A DNA stretch of 64,000 bases from Alistipes sp. dk3624 (lineage in GTDB: Bacteria; Bacteroidota; Bacteroidia; Bacteroidales; Rikenellaceae): assembly GCF_009557455.1 (NCBI RefSeq), contig NZ_CP045651.1:744001-808000 (forward strand), read 5' to 3'. Positions 16,706 through 25,809 of the stretch are shown here, piece after piece. Each line of letters opens with the position of its first letter. Within the stretch, counting starts at the first letter, position 1. The notes beneath the pieces were generated by a model. The model saw nothing but the letters and a program-made list of their open reading frames with translations. It was not told where the DNA came from and did not search any database. Made by a program: the position numbers and the translations under genes.

Positions 16706-18115
16706 ATGCGTGGATATCAATTGAAGATCGTTCTGGGCGGATTGCTCGCCTGCGCTTTGTGTAACCGGGCTGCGGCGCAGCAGCAGTTTACGGCGGACAA
16801 GGTGATCGCCGTGGTCGGGAATTCGATGGTGCTCTATTCCGACCTGGAAAGGCTGACCCAATCGCTGATCGATCAGCAGAAAGAGACGGGTTATACTTCC
16901 GGACGGGATCCGCGTTGCGAGGCGCTCGAACACTTGATCGTCCAGAAAGTGCTCTACAACCAGTCCCAGATCGACTCGATCAAGATCTATAACGAACGCA
17001 TCATCGACCAGAAGGTGCAGGATCGCCTGAACGACGAAACCGAAAAGTTCGGATCGCTGGCCGCGCTCGAAATGTACTACCACAAGCCGATATTCGACAT
17101 ACGGGCGGATATGAAGAGAAGCGCCCAGGAAGACAGCTACGCCTACGAAATGGAGAATACGGTGAAGAACAAAGTCACCGTCACTCCGGGTGAAGTCGAA
17201 AAATATTTCAAACGGCAGTCCAAGGACAGTATTCCGGTCATCCCGGAACAATACGTATACGCGCAGATCGTCCGTTATCCTTCCGCAGCGGAAAATGCCA
17301 AGATGCGGGCGCAGGAACGCCTGCTCGAACTGCGCGAGCGGATCCTGAAAGGGGACAAGTTCGACATGCTGGCGCGTATCTACTCCGAAGACCCGGGATC
17401 GGCGTCTCGGGGGGGCGACGTAGGTACGGTTACCAAAGACATGATGGTGGAGCCGTTCGCCAAGGCGATGTCGCAGCTCAAACCGGGACAAGTATCGGGA
17501 GTCGTGGAGACCGAATACGGATTCCACCTGATCCAGATGATCGACAAAACGGGCAGCCAGTACCACGTCCGCCACATCCTGATCAAGCCGCAGTACACCC
17601 AGAAAGATATGGAAGAACCTTACGACCTGTTGGACAGCGTCAGCAGGGAGATCAAGGCCGGCAACCTGACGTTCGAAAAAGCCGTGGAAAAATATTCGGA
17701 AGACCGCTTTTCCGCTAAAAACGGCGGGATCGTATCCAATATGGAACAACTCGAATTCTACTACCGGGGAATGGTCGACCCGTCGGAAGCTTCGACGAAG
17801 TTCTACAAGGAAAACCTGAACCGGGAAGACCTGGAAGCACTGCAAACGCTGACCCCCGGCGAGGTGTCGAAACCTTTCGCCGCCGTCGACACGCACGGAA
17901 GCCTGCTGTGCAAGCTGGTCATGCTCAAGGAGGTCATCCCGACCCATTCGGCCAACCTGAACGAAGACTACAAGCAGATCGAGAAACTGACCCTCGCCCA
18001 GAAACAGCAGGAAGTTTTCGACAAGTGGCTCGCAAGCAAGATCGAGGGAATGTACATCCGGATCGACAAGGAATTCCACGACTGCGATTTCCAGCACAAA
18101 GAACTCCTTAAATAA
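16706..18115 (+). CDS. surA: Periplasmic peptidyl-prolyl isomerase/chaperone SurA
   Basis: 469 residues with a signal peptide ending ...AAAQQQ. The N-terminal chaperone domain (ADKVIAVVGNSMVLYSDLE) is followed by two parvulin domains. The first is seen at IYSEDPGSASRGGDVGTV and TEYGFHLIQMIDK; the second at RHILIKPQY and EKYSEDRFSAKNGGIVS. It escorts unfolded outer-membrane proteins. It is followed after 10 bases by the OstA-like gene, an arrangement that links porin and LPS export in Bacteroidota. Confidence 0.92.
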   Translation: MRGYQLKIVLGGLLACALCNRAAAQQQFTADKVIAVVGNSMVLYSDLERLTQSLIDQQKETGYTSGRDPRCEALEHLIVQKVLYNQSQIDSIKIYNERIIDQKVQDRLNDETEKFGSLAALEMYYHKPIFDIRADMKRSAQEDSYAYEMENTVKNKVTVTPGEVEKYFKRQSKDSIPVIPEQYVYAQIVRYPSAAENAKMRAQERLLELRERILKGDKFDMLARIYSEDPGSASRGGDVGTVTKDMMVEPFAKAMSQLKPGQVSGVVETEYGFHLIQMIDKTGSQYHVRHILIKPQYTQKDMEEPYDLLDSVSREIKAGNLTFEKAVEKYSEDRFSAKNGGIVSNMEQLEFYYRGMVDPSEASTKFYKENLNREDLEALQTLTPGEVSKPFAAVDTHGSLLCKLVMLKEVIPTHSANLNEDYKQIEKLTLAQKQQEVFDKWLASKIEGMYIRIDKEFHDCDFQHKELLK

Positions 18116-18125
18116 TTCACTGCCG

Positions 18126-20528
18126 GTGATCCGAAGAAGTCGCATAGCCGCCGCGTTCGCGGTGCTGCTGCTGGCCTGCATAGCAGGCGTACGGGGGCAG
18201 GAAGTCACGACCGTGGACTTCCGGGCCGACGTGATGTCCAGCATCAAGATAGCCGACTCCACGGCGCTGTGCCTGGTCGGGCACGTCGTCTTTTTCCACA
18301 ACGGGGCCGTCATTACCTGCGACAGCGCAATCCGGTACAGCGACCGCATGATGGACTGTTACCGCAACGTGGTCGTCAACAAGGACAGCACGTTCATCTA
18401 CGGCGACAAGGCCGACTACAACGGGCTGCTGAACGAAGCGCGCATCTATTCCCCGCTGATCAAAATGGTGGACAAGGACGCTACGCTGTACACCTATAAT
18501 TTTACGTTCAACACGCTGACCAACATCGGACGCTATTACGGCGGGGGAACCATGTCGCAGAAAGACAACCTAATGGAGTCCGACGAAGGGTATTACTACG
18601 CCGACAACCGCGAGCTGATCGGCGTACGGAACGTCGAAATGCAAAACCCGCAATATACGATCAGCTCCGATTCGGTAACGTATAACATGGACACCGAAAT
18701 CGCGACTTTCGATACGCCGTCCTACATCTGGAACGACCAGGACGAATTTCTCACGGCCCGCCGGGGCAGCTACAATGCCAAGGAAGACCTTTATACGTTC
18801 ACCGACAGCTCCTATATCATGACCAAAACCCAGGAACTGTGGGCCGACACAATCGTGTACCGGCAAACCGGACAGGACGCGGTATTGCGAAACAACATCC
18901 AGATCGCCGACCAGGAACAAAAAGCCATGGCTTTCGGCGATTACGGCCAATACTGGGGCGATAAAAAACAAGCCCTGCTGACCCGCGACCCATCGGTGCT
19001 TAGCTACGAGGAGGGGGAACAACCCGATACCGTTTTCATGCGCTCGGACAGCATCTTCATCTATACGCTGAACCGTTTCCGCAACGACTCTGTTCCGACG
19101 CAGAAAACGGCGGATTCGCTGGCAGCGGAAACTCCCGCACCGTTTCCTGCCGCAGACAGCGCGGCGGTCCGTCCCGCGACGAACGGGCCGGGACGTCCGC
19201 CGATTCCGACGCTCCCGGACGGGCAAGCTCCGCCACCTGCGTCTGCCCCCGCTCCGCCCCCGGTTCCGGCCGGAAACGACACGGAAACCCCGGCCGACTC
19301 CGCGCAACGGAACATCCCGGGCGAAACGGCCGACTCCCTGGCGCAATCGGAGCCCCCCGTACCGGACTCCGTATCGACGAGCGACTCCGTCCGAAAGGCG
19401 AAAGAACGGCCGGTAGACCCTAAAAAGCTCGAAAAAGAAAGACTCCGAAAAGAAAAGGAAGAAGCACGCACCGCAAAAATCAAAGCGAAGATCAAAGCCT
19501 CGCGAGAAAAAGCAGCGGCGATCGCCCGGGCCCAGCAGGAACAGGAATGGGCGCGGCAGCGCAAAGAGCTGGCCCGCCGGTTCCTCAAAGGCAAAGCCAC
19601 TTCGGAAGATACGCTGGCCCTGCTGAAACTGGATTCGCTGCAACAGGTTTTCGCAGCGGACACGCTGGCGACCTCCCCGGATTCGACCGTGCAGAAAGCG
19701 CCCTCCCCCGCCCCTGCCGCGGACTCGGCGACGGTAAAAGCGGCCGCCGATTCGGCGGCAATCGTCGATCCGGCGGATTCGCTGGTAAGGATCGTCCGCG
19801 GATATTACAACGTGCGCATCTACCGCTCGGATTTCCAGGCCGTGTGTGACTCGATCGTGGGGTTCTCGATCGACTCGACGATCCACATGTACACCAATCC
19901 GGTGCTGTGGAACGGGGAAAACCAAATCACGGCCCAGACGGTCGATATCTTCACGAAAAACCAAACCATCGAAAAAGCGGTGTTCAGAGGGGAACCGCTG
20001 ATGTGCTCGAGGGTCGATTCGACGCATTTCAACCAGGTGAAAGGCAAAGTGATCGAAACCTACTTCAACAATGGGGAGATCTTCAAAACCGATGTGAACG
20101 GAAACGGCCAAACCTACTACTACATGGAGGACGGAGACAGTACCGACCGGTACATCAGCGGATTCTTGGTCGCGGAATGCGCCGACATCACGTTCCGATT
20201 CACCGAGCGGCAGGTCAGCGAGATCGTCTACCGAGGCAACCCGTCCTATTCGATCTACCCGATGGATAAAATTCCGGAAACGCAGTCGCAGTTGATGAAA
20301 GGATTCAAATGGGAAATCGAGCGCAAGCCGACCAAAGAGCAGGTCTTCACCCGAACGATCCGTCCGTCGCAGCGCGCCCGTTACGAAACGTTGAGCAAAC
20401 CGACCTATCCGATCACGGGACGCATCGACAAACAGCGTACGGAACTTCCGAAATCGGGTTGGATTGACCGGACGGACCGTTACCTGAGCCAGGAGGCTCT
20501 GGAATTCGTCCGCTCGCTGGGGAATTGA
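18126..20528 (+). CDS. OstA-like LPS transport protein with long charged linker
   Basis: 800 residues from a GTG start 10 bases after surA, with a signal peptide (AFAVLLLACIAGVRGQE). Residues 30-325 and 552-800 are OstA/LptA-type beta repeats (YYYADNRELIGVRNVEMQN, YNVRIYRSDFQAVCDS), the module that binds lipid A in the periplasm. Between them lies a low-complexity region: Pro/Ala-rich from about 335, then a Lys/Glu/Ala-rich helix (KKLEKERLRKEKEEARTAK) near 430-490. The split module and linker are unusual, and the C-terminal beta-barrel of LptD is absent. Likely part of the LPS bridge. Confidence 0.85.
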   Translation: MIRRSRIAAAFAVLLLACIAGVRGQEVTTVDFRADVMSSIKIADSTALCLVGHVVFFHNGAVITCDSAIRYSDRMMDCYRNVVVNKDSTFIYGDKADYNGLLNEARIYSPLIKMVDKDATLYTYNFTFNTLTNIGRYYGGGTMSQKDNLMESDEGYYYADNRELIGVRNVEMQNPQYTISSDSVTYNMDTEIATFDTPSYIWNDQDEFLTARRGSYNAKEDLYTFTDSSYIMTKTQELWADTIVYRQTGQDAVLRNNIQIADQEQKAMAFGDYGQYWGDKKQALLTRDPSVLSYEEGEQPDTVFMRSDSIFIYTLNRFRNDSVPTQKTADSLAAETPAPFPAADSAAVRPATNGPGRPPIPTLPDGQAPPPASAPAPPPVPAGNDTETPADSAQRNIPGETADSLAQSEPPVPDSVSTSDSVRKAKERPVDPKKLEKERLRKEKEEARTAKIKAKIKASREKAAAIARAQQEQEWARQRKELARRFLKGKATSEDTLALLKLDSLQQVFAADTLATSPDSTVQKAPSPAPAADSATVKAAADSAAIVDPADSLVRIVRGYYNVRIYRSDFQAVCDSIVGFSIDSTIHMYTNPVLWNGENQITAQTVDIFTKNQTIEKAVFRGEPLMCSRVDSTHFNQVKGKVIETYFNNGEIFKTDVNGNGQTYYYMEDGDSTDRYISGFLVAECADITFRFTERQVSEIVYRGNPSYSIYPMDKIPETQSQLMKGFKWEIERKPTKEQVFTRTIRPSQRARYETLSKPTYPITGRIDKQRTELPKSGWIDRTDRYLSQEALEFVRSLGN

Positions 20529-20599
20529 TCTTTCGGACACGAAACGACATACGGACTCATATTTTAACCGCATATATTTTTTAACCTAAATCTGACTCG

Positions 20600-22240
20600 A
20601 TGAGAAAAATCGTACACCTGTTGCAATCCGTAGTACTTCTCGGGGCGACCGCCGCATCGGTGCATGCCCAGCCGGTAGCCTTCGCCGCAGAACGGGAAAA
20701 CTGGCTGCGCAAAGCCGCCGACAACATGCCGAAACTAACCGAAACCGTCAAAAAACCGCAATGCCTCGTCCGCAGCGAAAAGGATCCGGACGCCTTCCAG
20801 GGCTGGAAGATGGTCGAGACCGACGGCATGGAAACGCTGTACAACCAATCGTTCAAGGCGCTGAAAGAGGTGACCGTCGATTTCGGGGAACATCTTACCG
20901 GCTACTTCTCGTTCACGATCGGCAAACTGAACACCGACGCCGACGCTCCGTTGCGGTTCCGCCTGACGTTCGCCGAGGTGCCCGCCGAACTGAATACCCC
21001 ATTCGATCCCTATCCGGGCGGTCTGAGCCGCGCATGGCTGCAGGACGAAGTGGTCACCGTGATGCGCGCGCCGGCGACGGTCACGCTGCCCCGCCGTATG
21101 GCCTTCCGTTATGTAAAGATCGAGATGCTGGCCCATTCGTCGTTCGATTTCGCCATTACCGACATGCAGTTTACCGCCGTAACGTCGGCGAGCGGCACGC
21201 CCGAAGAACTGGCTCCGACCACGGATCCCATAATCGCCCAGATCAACCGGACGGGCCTGACCACGCTGAAAGAGTGTATGCAGACCGTCTACGAAGACGG
21301 CCCGAAACGCGACCAACGGCTGTGGATCGGCGACTTGTACCTCGAATCCCTCGCCAATACCTACTCGTTCAAGAACCATGAACTTACCCGGCGCTGCCTC
21401 TACCTGCTCGCCGCGCTGGCCGACGAAGACGGCTGGTTGCATGCGACGGTGTTCGAATATCCCGACCCGCACCCGCAAACCGGGCAACACTGCATGGATT
21501 ACAGCCTGCTCTACGGAGTGACCCTGTACGAATATCTGAAGGCCACCGGCGACCGCGAAACCGCCGAAGATCTATGGCCGGTGGTGGTGCGCCAGATCGA
21601 ATTCGCCCGCACCTACCTCAAAGACGGCATCTACGACATGGACAAGAAACCGCAATGGTGGCTTGTTTTCGACTGGAAAGAAGACCTGAACCGCCACGCG
21701 CCGATGCAGGGGCTGATGACTTTCGCCATCGACCGGAGCTACGAACTCGCTCGGATGCTCGGACGCGAACAGGAAGTGGCCGAATGGCCCGGAGTTGTCA
21801 AAGCCATGCGGAAGGCTTCGCGGAAAAACTTCTACGATTCGAAAAACGGAGTCGTCGTATCCGGCCCGGACAGGCAGGTTTCCTACCTATCGCAGGTATG
21901 GATGATTCTTTCGGGCACGCTGTCCCAAAAAGAGAGCGTCCGGGCGCTCGAAGCCGCATTTGCCGATCCGGCAAGCTGTTATCCGGGCTCTCCTTACGCC
22001 TACCACTATCTGATCGAAGCAATGCTGCACTGCGGCATGAACCGGCAGGCAAAAGAACTGCTGGTCGATTACTGGGGCAGTATGATCCGCAAGGGAGCCG
22101 ACACTTTCTGGGAAGTGTACGATCCGAAGGACGACTTTAAATCCCCCTATAATTTCTACCCGATCAACAGCTACTGCCATGCCTGGAGTTGTACACCGGT
22201 CTATTTTATCAACAAGTACAAAGAAATTTTCCAGCAATAA
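20600..22240 (+). CDS. Six-hairpin glycosidase, alpha-L-rhamnosidase (GH78)-like
   Basis: 546 residues with a signal peptide (VHAQPVAF). An N-terminal beta-sandwich (residues 60-190) precedes an (alpha/alpha)6 barrel. The segment DGPKRDQRLWIGDLYLE near 235 matches the conserved D-x-x-(x)-R-x-x-R-x-x-W region of GH78, and FDWKEDLNRHAPMQG and GADTFWEVYD give further acidic active-site candidates. It is shorter than most GH78 enzymes (700-1000 residues). Substrate uncertain; exported glycan degradation is the likely role. Confidence 0.75.
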   Translation: MRKIVHLLQSVVLLGATAASVHAQPVAFAAERENWLRKAADNMPKLTETVKKPQCLVRSEKDPDAFQGWKMVETDGMETLYNQSFKALKEVTVDFGEHLTGYFSFTIGKLNTDADAPLRFRLTFAEVPAELNTPFDPYPGGLSRAWLQDEVVTVMRAPATVTLPRRMAFRYVKIEMLAHSSFDFAITDMQFTAVTSASGTPEELAPTTDPIIAQINRTGLTTLKECMQTVYEDGPKRDQRLWIGDLYLESLANTYSFKNHELTRRCLYLLAALADEDGWLHATVFEYPDPHPQTGQHCMDYSLLYGVTLYEYLKATGDRETAEDLWPVVVRQIEFARTYLKDGIYDMDKKPQWWLVFDWKEDLNRHAPMQGLMTFAIDRSYELARMLGREQEVAEWPGVVKAMRKASRKNFYDSKNGVVVSGPDRQVSYLSQVWMILSGTLSQKESVRALEAAFADPASCYPGSPYAYHYLIEAMLHCGMNRQAKELLVDYWGSMIRKGADTFWEVYDPKDDFKSPYNFYPINSYCHAWSCTPVYFINKYKEIFQQ

Positions 22241-22313
22241 CAACCGGCGGACGGCGTTCCACAATTCGCCGCCCGTCGATCGGACCCGGTTCCCGTAACC
22301 GATCCCGATCCTA

Positions 22314-22357
22314 TCCGGAACGTTTTCTGAGGATCAGAAACGTTCCGGATTTTTTTA
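22314..22357 (+). terminator. Intrinsic terminator after glycosidase
   Basis: TCCGGAACGTTT pairs perfectly with AAACGTTCCGGA across a 12-base loop and is followed by seven T. A strong rho-independent terminator. Confidence 0.88.
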
Positions 22358-22458
22358 TTTCATTCGAACGGAAGACCGCCTCGACCGACACCAATATTCC
22401 CGATACGCCACGCCCGCGGTCGTAATAGCAAAAAGCGAAGATATTTTTACCAAAACTG

Positions 22459-22489
22459 TTTGCAGAATAAATTATTTGGTATATATTTG
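22459..22489 (+). promoter_or_regulatory. Consensus promoter of tRNA-Asn
   Basis: TTTG at 22459-22462 and TATATTTG at 22482-22489 with a 19-base spacer, an exact Bacteroidota consensus promoter, 65 bases ahead of the tRNA. Confidence 0.8.
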
Positions 22490-22554
22490 CACTCGCAAAA
22501 GAGAAACATCGGGTTCGATTAAAAAACTTCAACCGCTCTCTTTTGGAAACATAT

Positions 22555-22628
22555 TCCTCAATAGCTCAGTTGGTTAGAGCACCTGACTGTTAATCAGGGG
22601 GTCCAAGGTTCAAGTCCTTGTTGAGGAG
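22555..22628 (+). tRNA. tRNA-Asn (GTT)
   Basis: 74 nt, CCA not encoded. Acceptor stem TCCTCAA/TTGAGGA, D-loop AGCTCAGTTGGTTAGAGC, anticodon loop CTGTTAA (GTT), T-arm GGTTCAAGTCC. Its 3' end is the attachment site of the downstream mobile element; insertion leaves the tRNA intact. Confidence 0.97.
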
Positions 22629-22629
22629 C
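22615..22629 (+). repeat. attL: left attachment repeat in tRNA-Asn
   Basis: TCCTTGTTGAGGAGC, the last 14 bases of tRNA-Asn plus one. An exact copy lies at 33820-33834 in the same orientation. Confidence 0.85.
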
Positions 22630-22869
22630 AACTTCAGTAAAGAAAAAAGATGAAAAACCCGGTAAATCAACGATTTATCGGGTTTTCTTTTTCTGGTACA
22701 AAGAGAAAAGGTGCAATTTTACACACCGATTTCCAGCCTTATTCGGGGGTTATTCAAAATCGCCCGAAAAGCGCCCCCGATTTAGCGTTAACGCATTATT
22801 ATGCAATGTTTTGCCTCTTGACAAGTCAGCTCTGGTCTAATAATTTTGTGTCATTAAAAATCAGTAGCT

Positions 22870-24093
22870 ATGAAAAGACGAACATTCGCCATTCTGTTCT
22901 TTATTAAAAGAACAAGATTGCTTAAAACAGGAGAATCAACGATCATTGTCCGCATCACGGTAAACGGCATCCGGGATGAATTTCTGTTAAAACGTGCCGT
23001 GAAGCCGGAGAACTGGGACTCAAAGAAAGAACGCATTTTAGGGAATGACGATCTTTCCATCGAATTAAACCGTTATCTCGACAGCGTCCGGGTATCCATT
23101 TACAGCATCCACCGAGAACTGGAACAAAATAATAAGGAAATAACCGCACGAATCATCAAGCAGCGGTTTCTCGGACAAAACCAGTCCTCTAAAACCATTC
23201 TGGAATTATTCGCCGACCATAACAAAAAAATGAACGCATTGGTAGGCAAGGAATTTTCTCAAAAAACCGCAGACCGGTATAATGTGACGATCAAACACCT
23301 GAAAGAGTTTATACAACGGCAATACCGGTGTAGCGATTTATGTATTTCCGAAATCACTTATCAGTTCATATCCGATTTCGACATTTTTCTGAAAACAGAT
23401 AAAAAATGTATCCATAATTCCGCCGTCAAACACCTGAAAGCACTGAAAAAAATTATTCGGATCGCACTAATCAACGAGTGGATCAAACGCAATCCGTTCG
23501 AGAATTACAAACTGAAAGAATACCCCGTAGAGAAAGACTTTCTGACACAAGAAGAATTAAACCGTATCATTACGAAAGAAATTCACATAGAACGGTTAAA
23601 ACTGGTTCGGGACATCTTTGTATTCTGTTGCTACACCGGCTTATCTTACATCGACGTAAAGTGTCTGACGCCGGAGCATCTTGCAACAGATAATCAAAAC
23701 AATGTCTGGATTTACAAAACCCGTCAAAAAACAAAAAACATGTGCCGGATTCCGTTGTTGGAACCCGCCCGCCGTATTATCGAGAAATACAAAGAACATC
23801 CCGTGTGCATATCGGAAAATGTTTTGTTGCCCGTTTCATCCAATCAAAAACTAAACAGTTATTTACTGGAAATCGCAGATATATGCGACATTCATAAAAC
23901 CATTACAATGCACATCGCCAGACATACGTTCGCAACGACCGTCACACTTTCAAACGGAGTTTCGTTGGAAAGCGTTTCCAGAATGTTGGGACACGACAAT
24001 ATCCGATCCACTCAGATTTATGCAAAAATCACGGACACAAAAATAGGTCGTGAAATGCAGACATTAGCGAATAAACTTAGAGAGCCGTTGTAA
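22870..24093 (+). CDS. Tyrosine recombinase/integrase of the tRNA-Asn element
   Basis: 407 residues, the usual Bacteroidota phage-integrase layout: arm-type N-terminus (RRTFAILFFIKRTRLLKTGE), core-binding helices 100-200, catalytic domain from about 215. Visible catalytic elements: FCCYTGLSYIDV, KTRQKT (Lys), MHIARHTFATT near 350, RMLGHDNIRSTQIYAK with the nucleophile Tyr. It lies next to attL in the usual position for tRNA-targeting integrases. A terminator follows at once. Confidence 0.93.
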   Translation: MKRRTFAILFFIKRTRLLKTGESTIIVRITVNGIRDEFLLKRAVKPENWDSKKERILGNDDLSIELNRYLDSVRVSIYSIHRELEQNNKEITARIIKQRFLGQNQSSKTILELFADHNKKMNALVGKEFSQKTADRYNVTIKHLKEFIQRQYRCSDLCISEITYQFISDFDIFLKTDKKCIHNSAVKHLKALKKIIRIALINEWIKRNPFENYKLKEYPVEKDFLTQEELNRIITKEIHIERLKLVRDIFVFCCYTGLSYIDVKCLTPEHLATDNQNNVWIYKTRQKTKNMCRIPLLEPARRIIEKYKEHPVCISENVLLPVSSNQKLNSYLLEIADICDIHKTITMHIARHTFATTVTLSNGVSLESVSRMLGHDNIRSTQIYAKITDTKIGREMQTLANKLREPL

Positions 24094-24105
24094 GCAGAAA
24101 CGCCA

Positions 24106-24164
24106 AAACCGAGGGAGGGGGTTTCCGAGATTTTTAAGGTCTCAGAAACCCCCTCCCCCGGTTT
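24106..24164 (+). terminator. Terminator-like hairpin after integrase
   Basis: A 24-base arm (24106-24129) pairs with 24141-24164 with two mismatches; both are rich in G5/C5 runs. No T tract follows directly. Confidence 0.6.
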
Positions 24165-24285
24165 CGGCCGGAAACAACCGGAAGTAACCGGAAAGGGTGT
24201 ATCAATCGGGTATTTGCGTATTTCTTTTGTACCGGCAGCCGCTTATCAGAGCGGCGCGATTGTTTAATTAAAATCTACTTAACTT

Positions 24286-24576
24286 ATGGATTACATTCTT
24301 ATCGAAACCAAGGCGTATGAAAAAATCAAACAGCGTCTTGCCGACTTGACACAACAGGTCAATCTGTTTTCCCGAACATTCGGCGAAAAGAAAGCCGGCC
24401 AGTGACTCGATTCGCAGGAAGTATGTCTTGCACTCGGAATTTCCAAACGGACATTGCAGTATTACCGCAGTACCGGCACGGTTCCTTATTCCTTTATCGG
24501 GAATAAGATTTATTACAAGGCCGAAATTATCAACGCCTTGCTTGCAAAGGCCGCCGTCAAACCGAACTCCCGCTAA
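24286..24576 (+). pseudogene. Helix-turn-helix (excisionase-like) gene with in-frame TGA
   Basis: Reads MDYILIETKAYEKIKQRL...KKAGQ, then TGA at 24403-24405 (codon 40), then LDSQEVCLALGISKRTLQYYR...GNKIYYK to a TAA at 24574. The whole is one frame of 97 codons. Relatives carry a Trp just before LDSQ, so a TGG to TGA change is likely. The TGA precedes the DNA-binding HTH, so the product would be inert unless the stop is read through. It ends 2 bases before the next, intact HTH gene. Confidence 0.75.
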
Positions 24577-24578
24577 TT

Positions 24579-24875
24579 ATGGACGACATCATTGATCGCG
24601 GTTCCGACGAGTTCAGGGAATTGATCGGAAGCATCGAAACGGCAATCGCTAAAATCGAACAGGTATCGGCGCATTTAAAACCGCCCATCTGCAATGAACG
24701 CTATTTAACCGGCGAGGAGATTTGCCGAATCTTCCATATCAGCAAGCGCACCTTGCAGGAGTACCGGGACAGCCGAGTAATTCCTTACACTTCGGTCGGC
24801 GGCAGAATCCTCTATCCCGAATCCGGGATCGAAAAGCTGTTGGAAAAGAATCACGTATGTCCCTATGATTTTTAA
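24579..24875 (+). CDS. Helix-turn-helix domain protein, excisionase-like
   Basis: 98 residues. A helical N-terminus (RELIGSIETAIAKIEQVSAHL) precedes a MerR/excisionase-type HTH: YLTGEEICRIFHISKRTLQEYRDSRVIPYTSVGGRILYPES. This family is common beside integrases in Bacteroidota elements and is thought to act in excision or element regulation. It partners the broken paralogue just upstream. A 23-bp hairpin terminator follows 15 bases later. Confidence 0.85.
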   Translation: MDDIIDRGSDEFRELIGSIETAIAKIEQVSAHLKPPICNERYLTGEEICRIFHISKRTLQEYRDSRVIPYTSVGGRILYPESGIEKLLEKNHVCPYDF

Positions 24876-24889
24876 ATCGGGATAACCTA

Positions 24890-24940
24890 CACACCAAACA
24901 AAAAGGTCAACTTAAATAGTTGACCTTTTTGTTTGGTGTG
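24890..24940. terminator. Bidirectional terminator, 23-bp perfect inverted repeat
   Basis: Arms 24890-24912 and 24918-24940 are exact complements around a 5-base loop (TAAAT). Each arm has an A5/T5 run, so the hairpin can terminate in both directions. It isolates the HTH genes from the repeat array. Confidence 0.75.
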
Positions 24941-24980
24941 CCGAGGAATATTAAGCGGAGTATATCGTATGTACGGTTTC

Positions 24981-25320
24981 ACGATCTCCATGATCTCCGC
25001 GATCTTCACGATCTCCATGATCTCCATGATCTCCACGATCTCCATGATCTTCACGATCTCCACGATCTTCACGATCTCCGCGATCTCCACGATCTTCACG
25101 ATCTCCACGATCTTCACGATCTTCACGATCTCCACGATCTCCACGATCTCCGCGATCTCCGCGATCTCCGCGATCTCCGCGATCTCCACGATCTTCACGA
25201 TCTTCACGATCTCCACGATCTCCACGATCTCCGCGATCTCCGCGATCTCCGCGATCTCCGCGATCTCCACGATCTTCACGATCTTCACGATCTCCACGAT
25301 CTCCGCGATCTCCGCGATCA
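24981..25320. repeat. Tandem array of 37 nine-base GATC repeats
   Basis: Units follow (A/G)(C/T)GATCT(C/T)C with no length variation over 333 bases, plus a partial 38th unit. Every unit contains GATC. Units 15-23 (25107-25187) and 24-32 (25188-25268) are identical 81-bp blocks made of 2 ACGATCTTC, 3 ACGATCTCC and 4 GCGATCTCC; a third, shortened block follows. All frames stay open because the period is nine, but no start or ribosome site supports a protein. It lies between the HTH genes and the mob region. Function unknown; iteron, partition or methylation-sensing site are options. Confidence 0.9.
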
Positions 25321-25809
25321 GCACAGATATACTAAATACACGGTGTATCCATTGTGTCCGGCAGATCAATCGGGTACTCCGTATGCGAAGTACACTATGT
25401 ATCCATAGTGTCCCGGATGTTTTTTGTTTCTCCGGTTCACACGGAATACTACGTTGCCGGATTATACCGTGTGCAATCCGTACACACAGCCTGAAGACAC
25501 GGACAAAAGAAATCCCGAAATCCCGGTTTTATACAGTCGTTCCGGTTGTTTCCAGTTATTTCCGGCCCTTTTGCGTGCCCATCCGGGAAAAGCCGCCGTA
25601 CCTTTGTCCCCGGAACAATCCCCCTGCCAATTTATCGGACCAAAGGTTGCGAAGCAACACCTTCCGTCCTTTGGACGGATTTTCTTTGCGACGAGCAAAG
25701 AGCAAGAAGTGTGCTCGTCCGACAAACTCCGTTTTGTCCGACAGCACGGTCCCGATCTTATCGGGAGGGGTTTAACTCCGAAGTCGTTAAACTTTTAAAT
25801 CTTTTAGCC
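25321..25809. promoter_or_regulatory. Non-coding region with palindromes, candidate oriT
   Basis: No gene is supported. The part next to the mobilization genes has several small inverted repeats: TTGC-gaa-GCAA near 25647, CTTTGC-gacga-GCAAAG at 25684-25700, and TCCGACAAA / TTTTGTCCGA at 25718-25741 (one mismatch). Clustered palindromes upstream of a relaxase operon are typical of transfer origins. The nick site is not identified. Confidence 0.45.

Noticed and set aside
16472-18349. 625-codon minus-strand frame opposite surA
   Set aside because: Antisense shadow of surA and its neighbour; no domain, His/Arg/Phe-rich.
24403-24405. UGA read as tryptophan throughout the genome
   Set aside because: Core genes here end in TGA at proper places, for example the TGATG coupling before mltD, so UGA is a normal stop.
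24981-25320. CRISPR array
   Set aside because: Units are contiguous nine-base repeats without spacers, and no cas genes are present.
24920-25408. Repeat proteins (DLHDLRD or ISTIFTIS types) encoded by the nine-base array on both strands
   Set aside because: A period of nine keeps every frame open automatically; no ribosome site, and the strong hairpin lies directly upstream.
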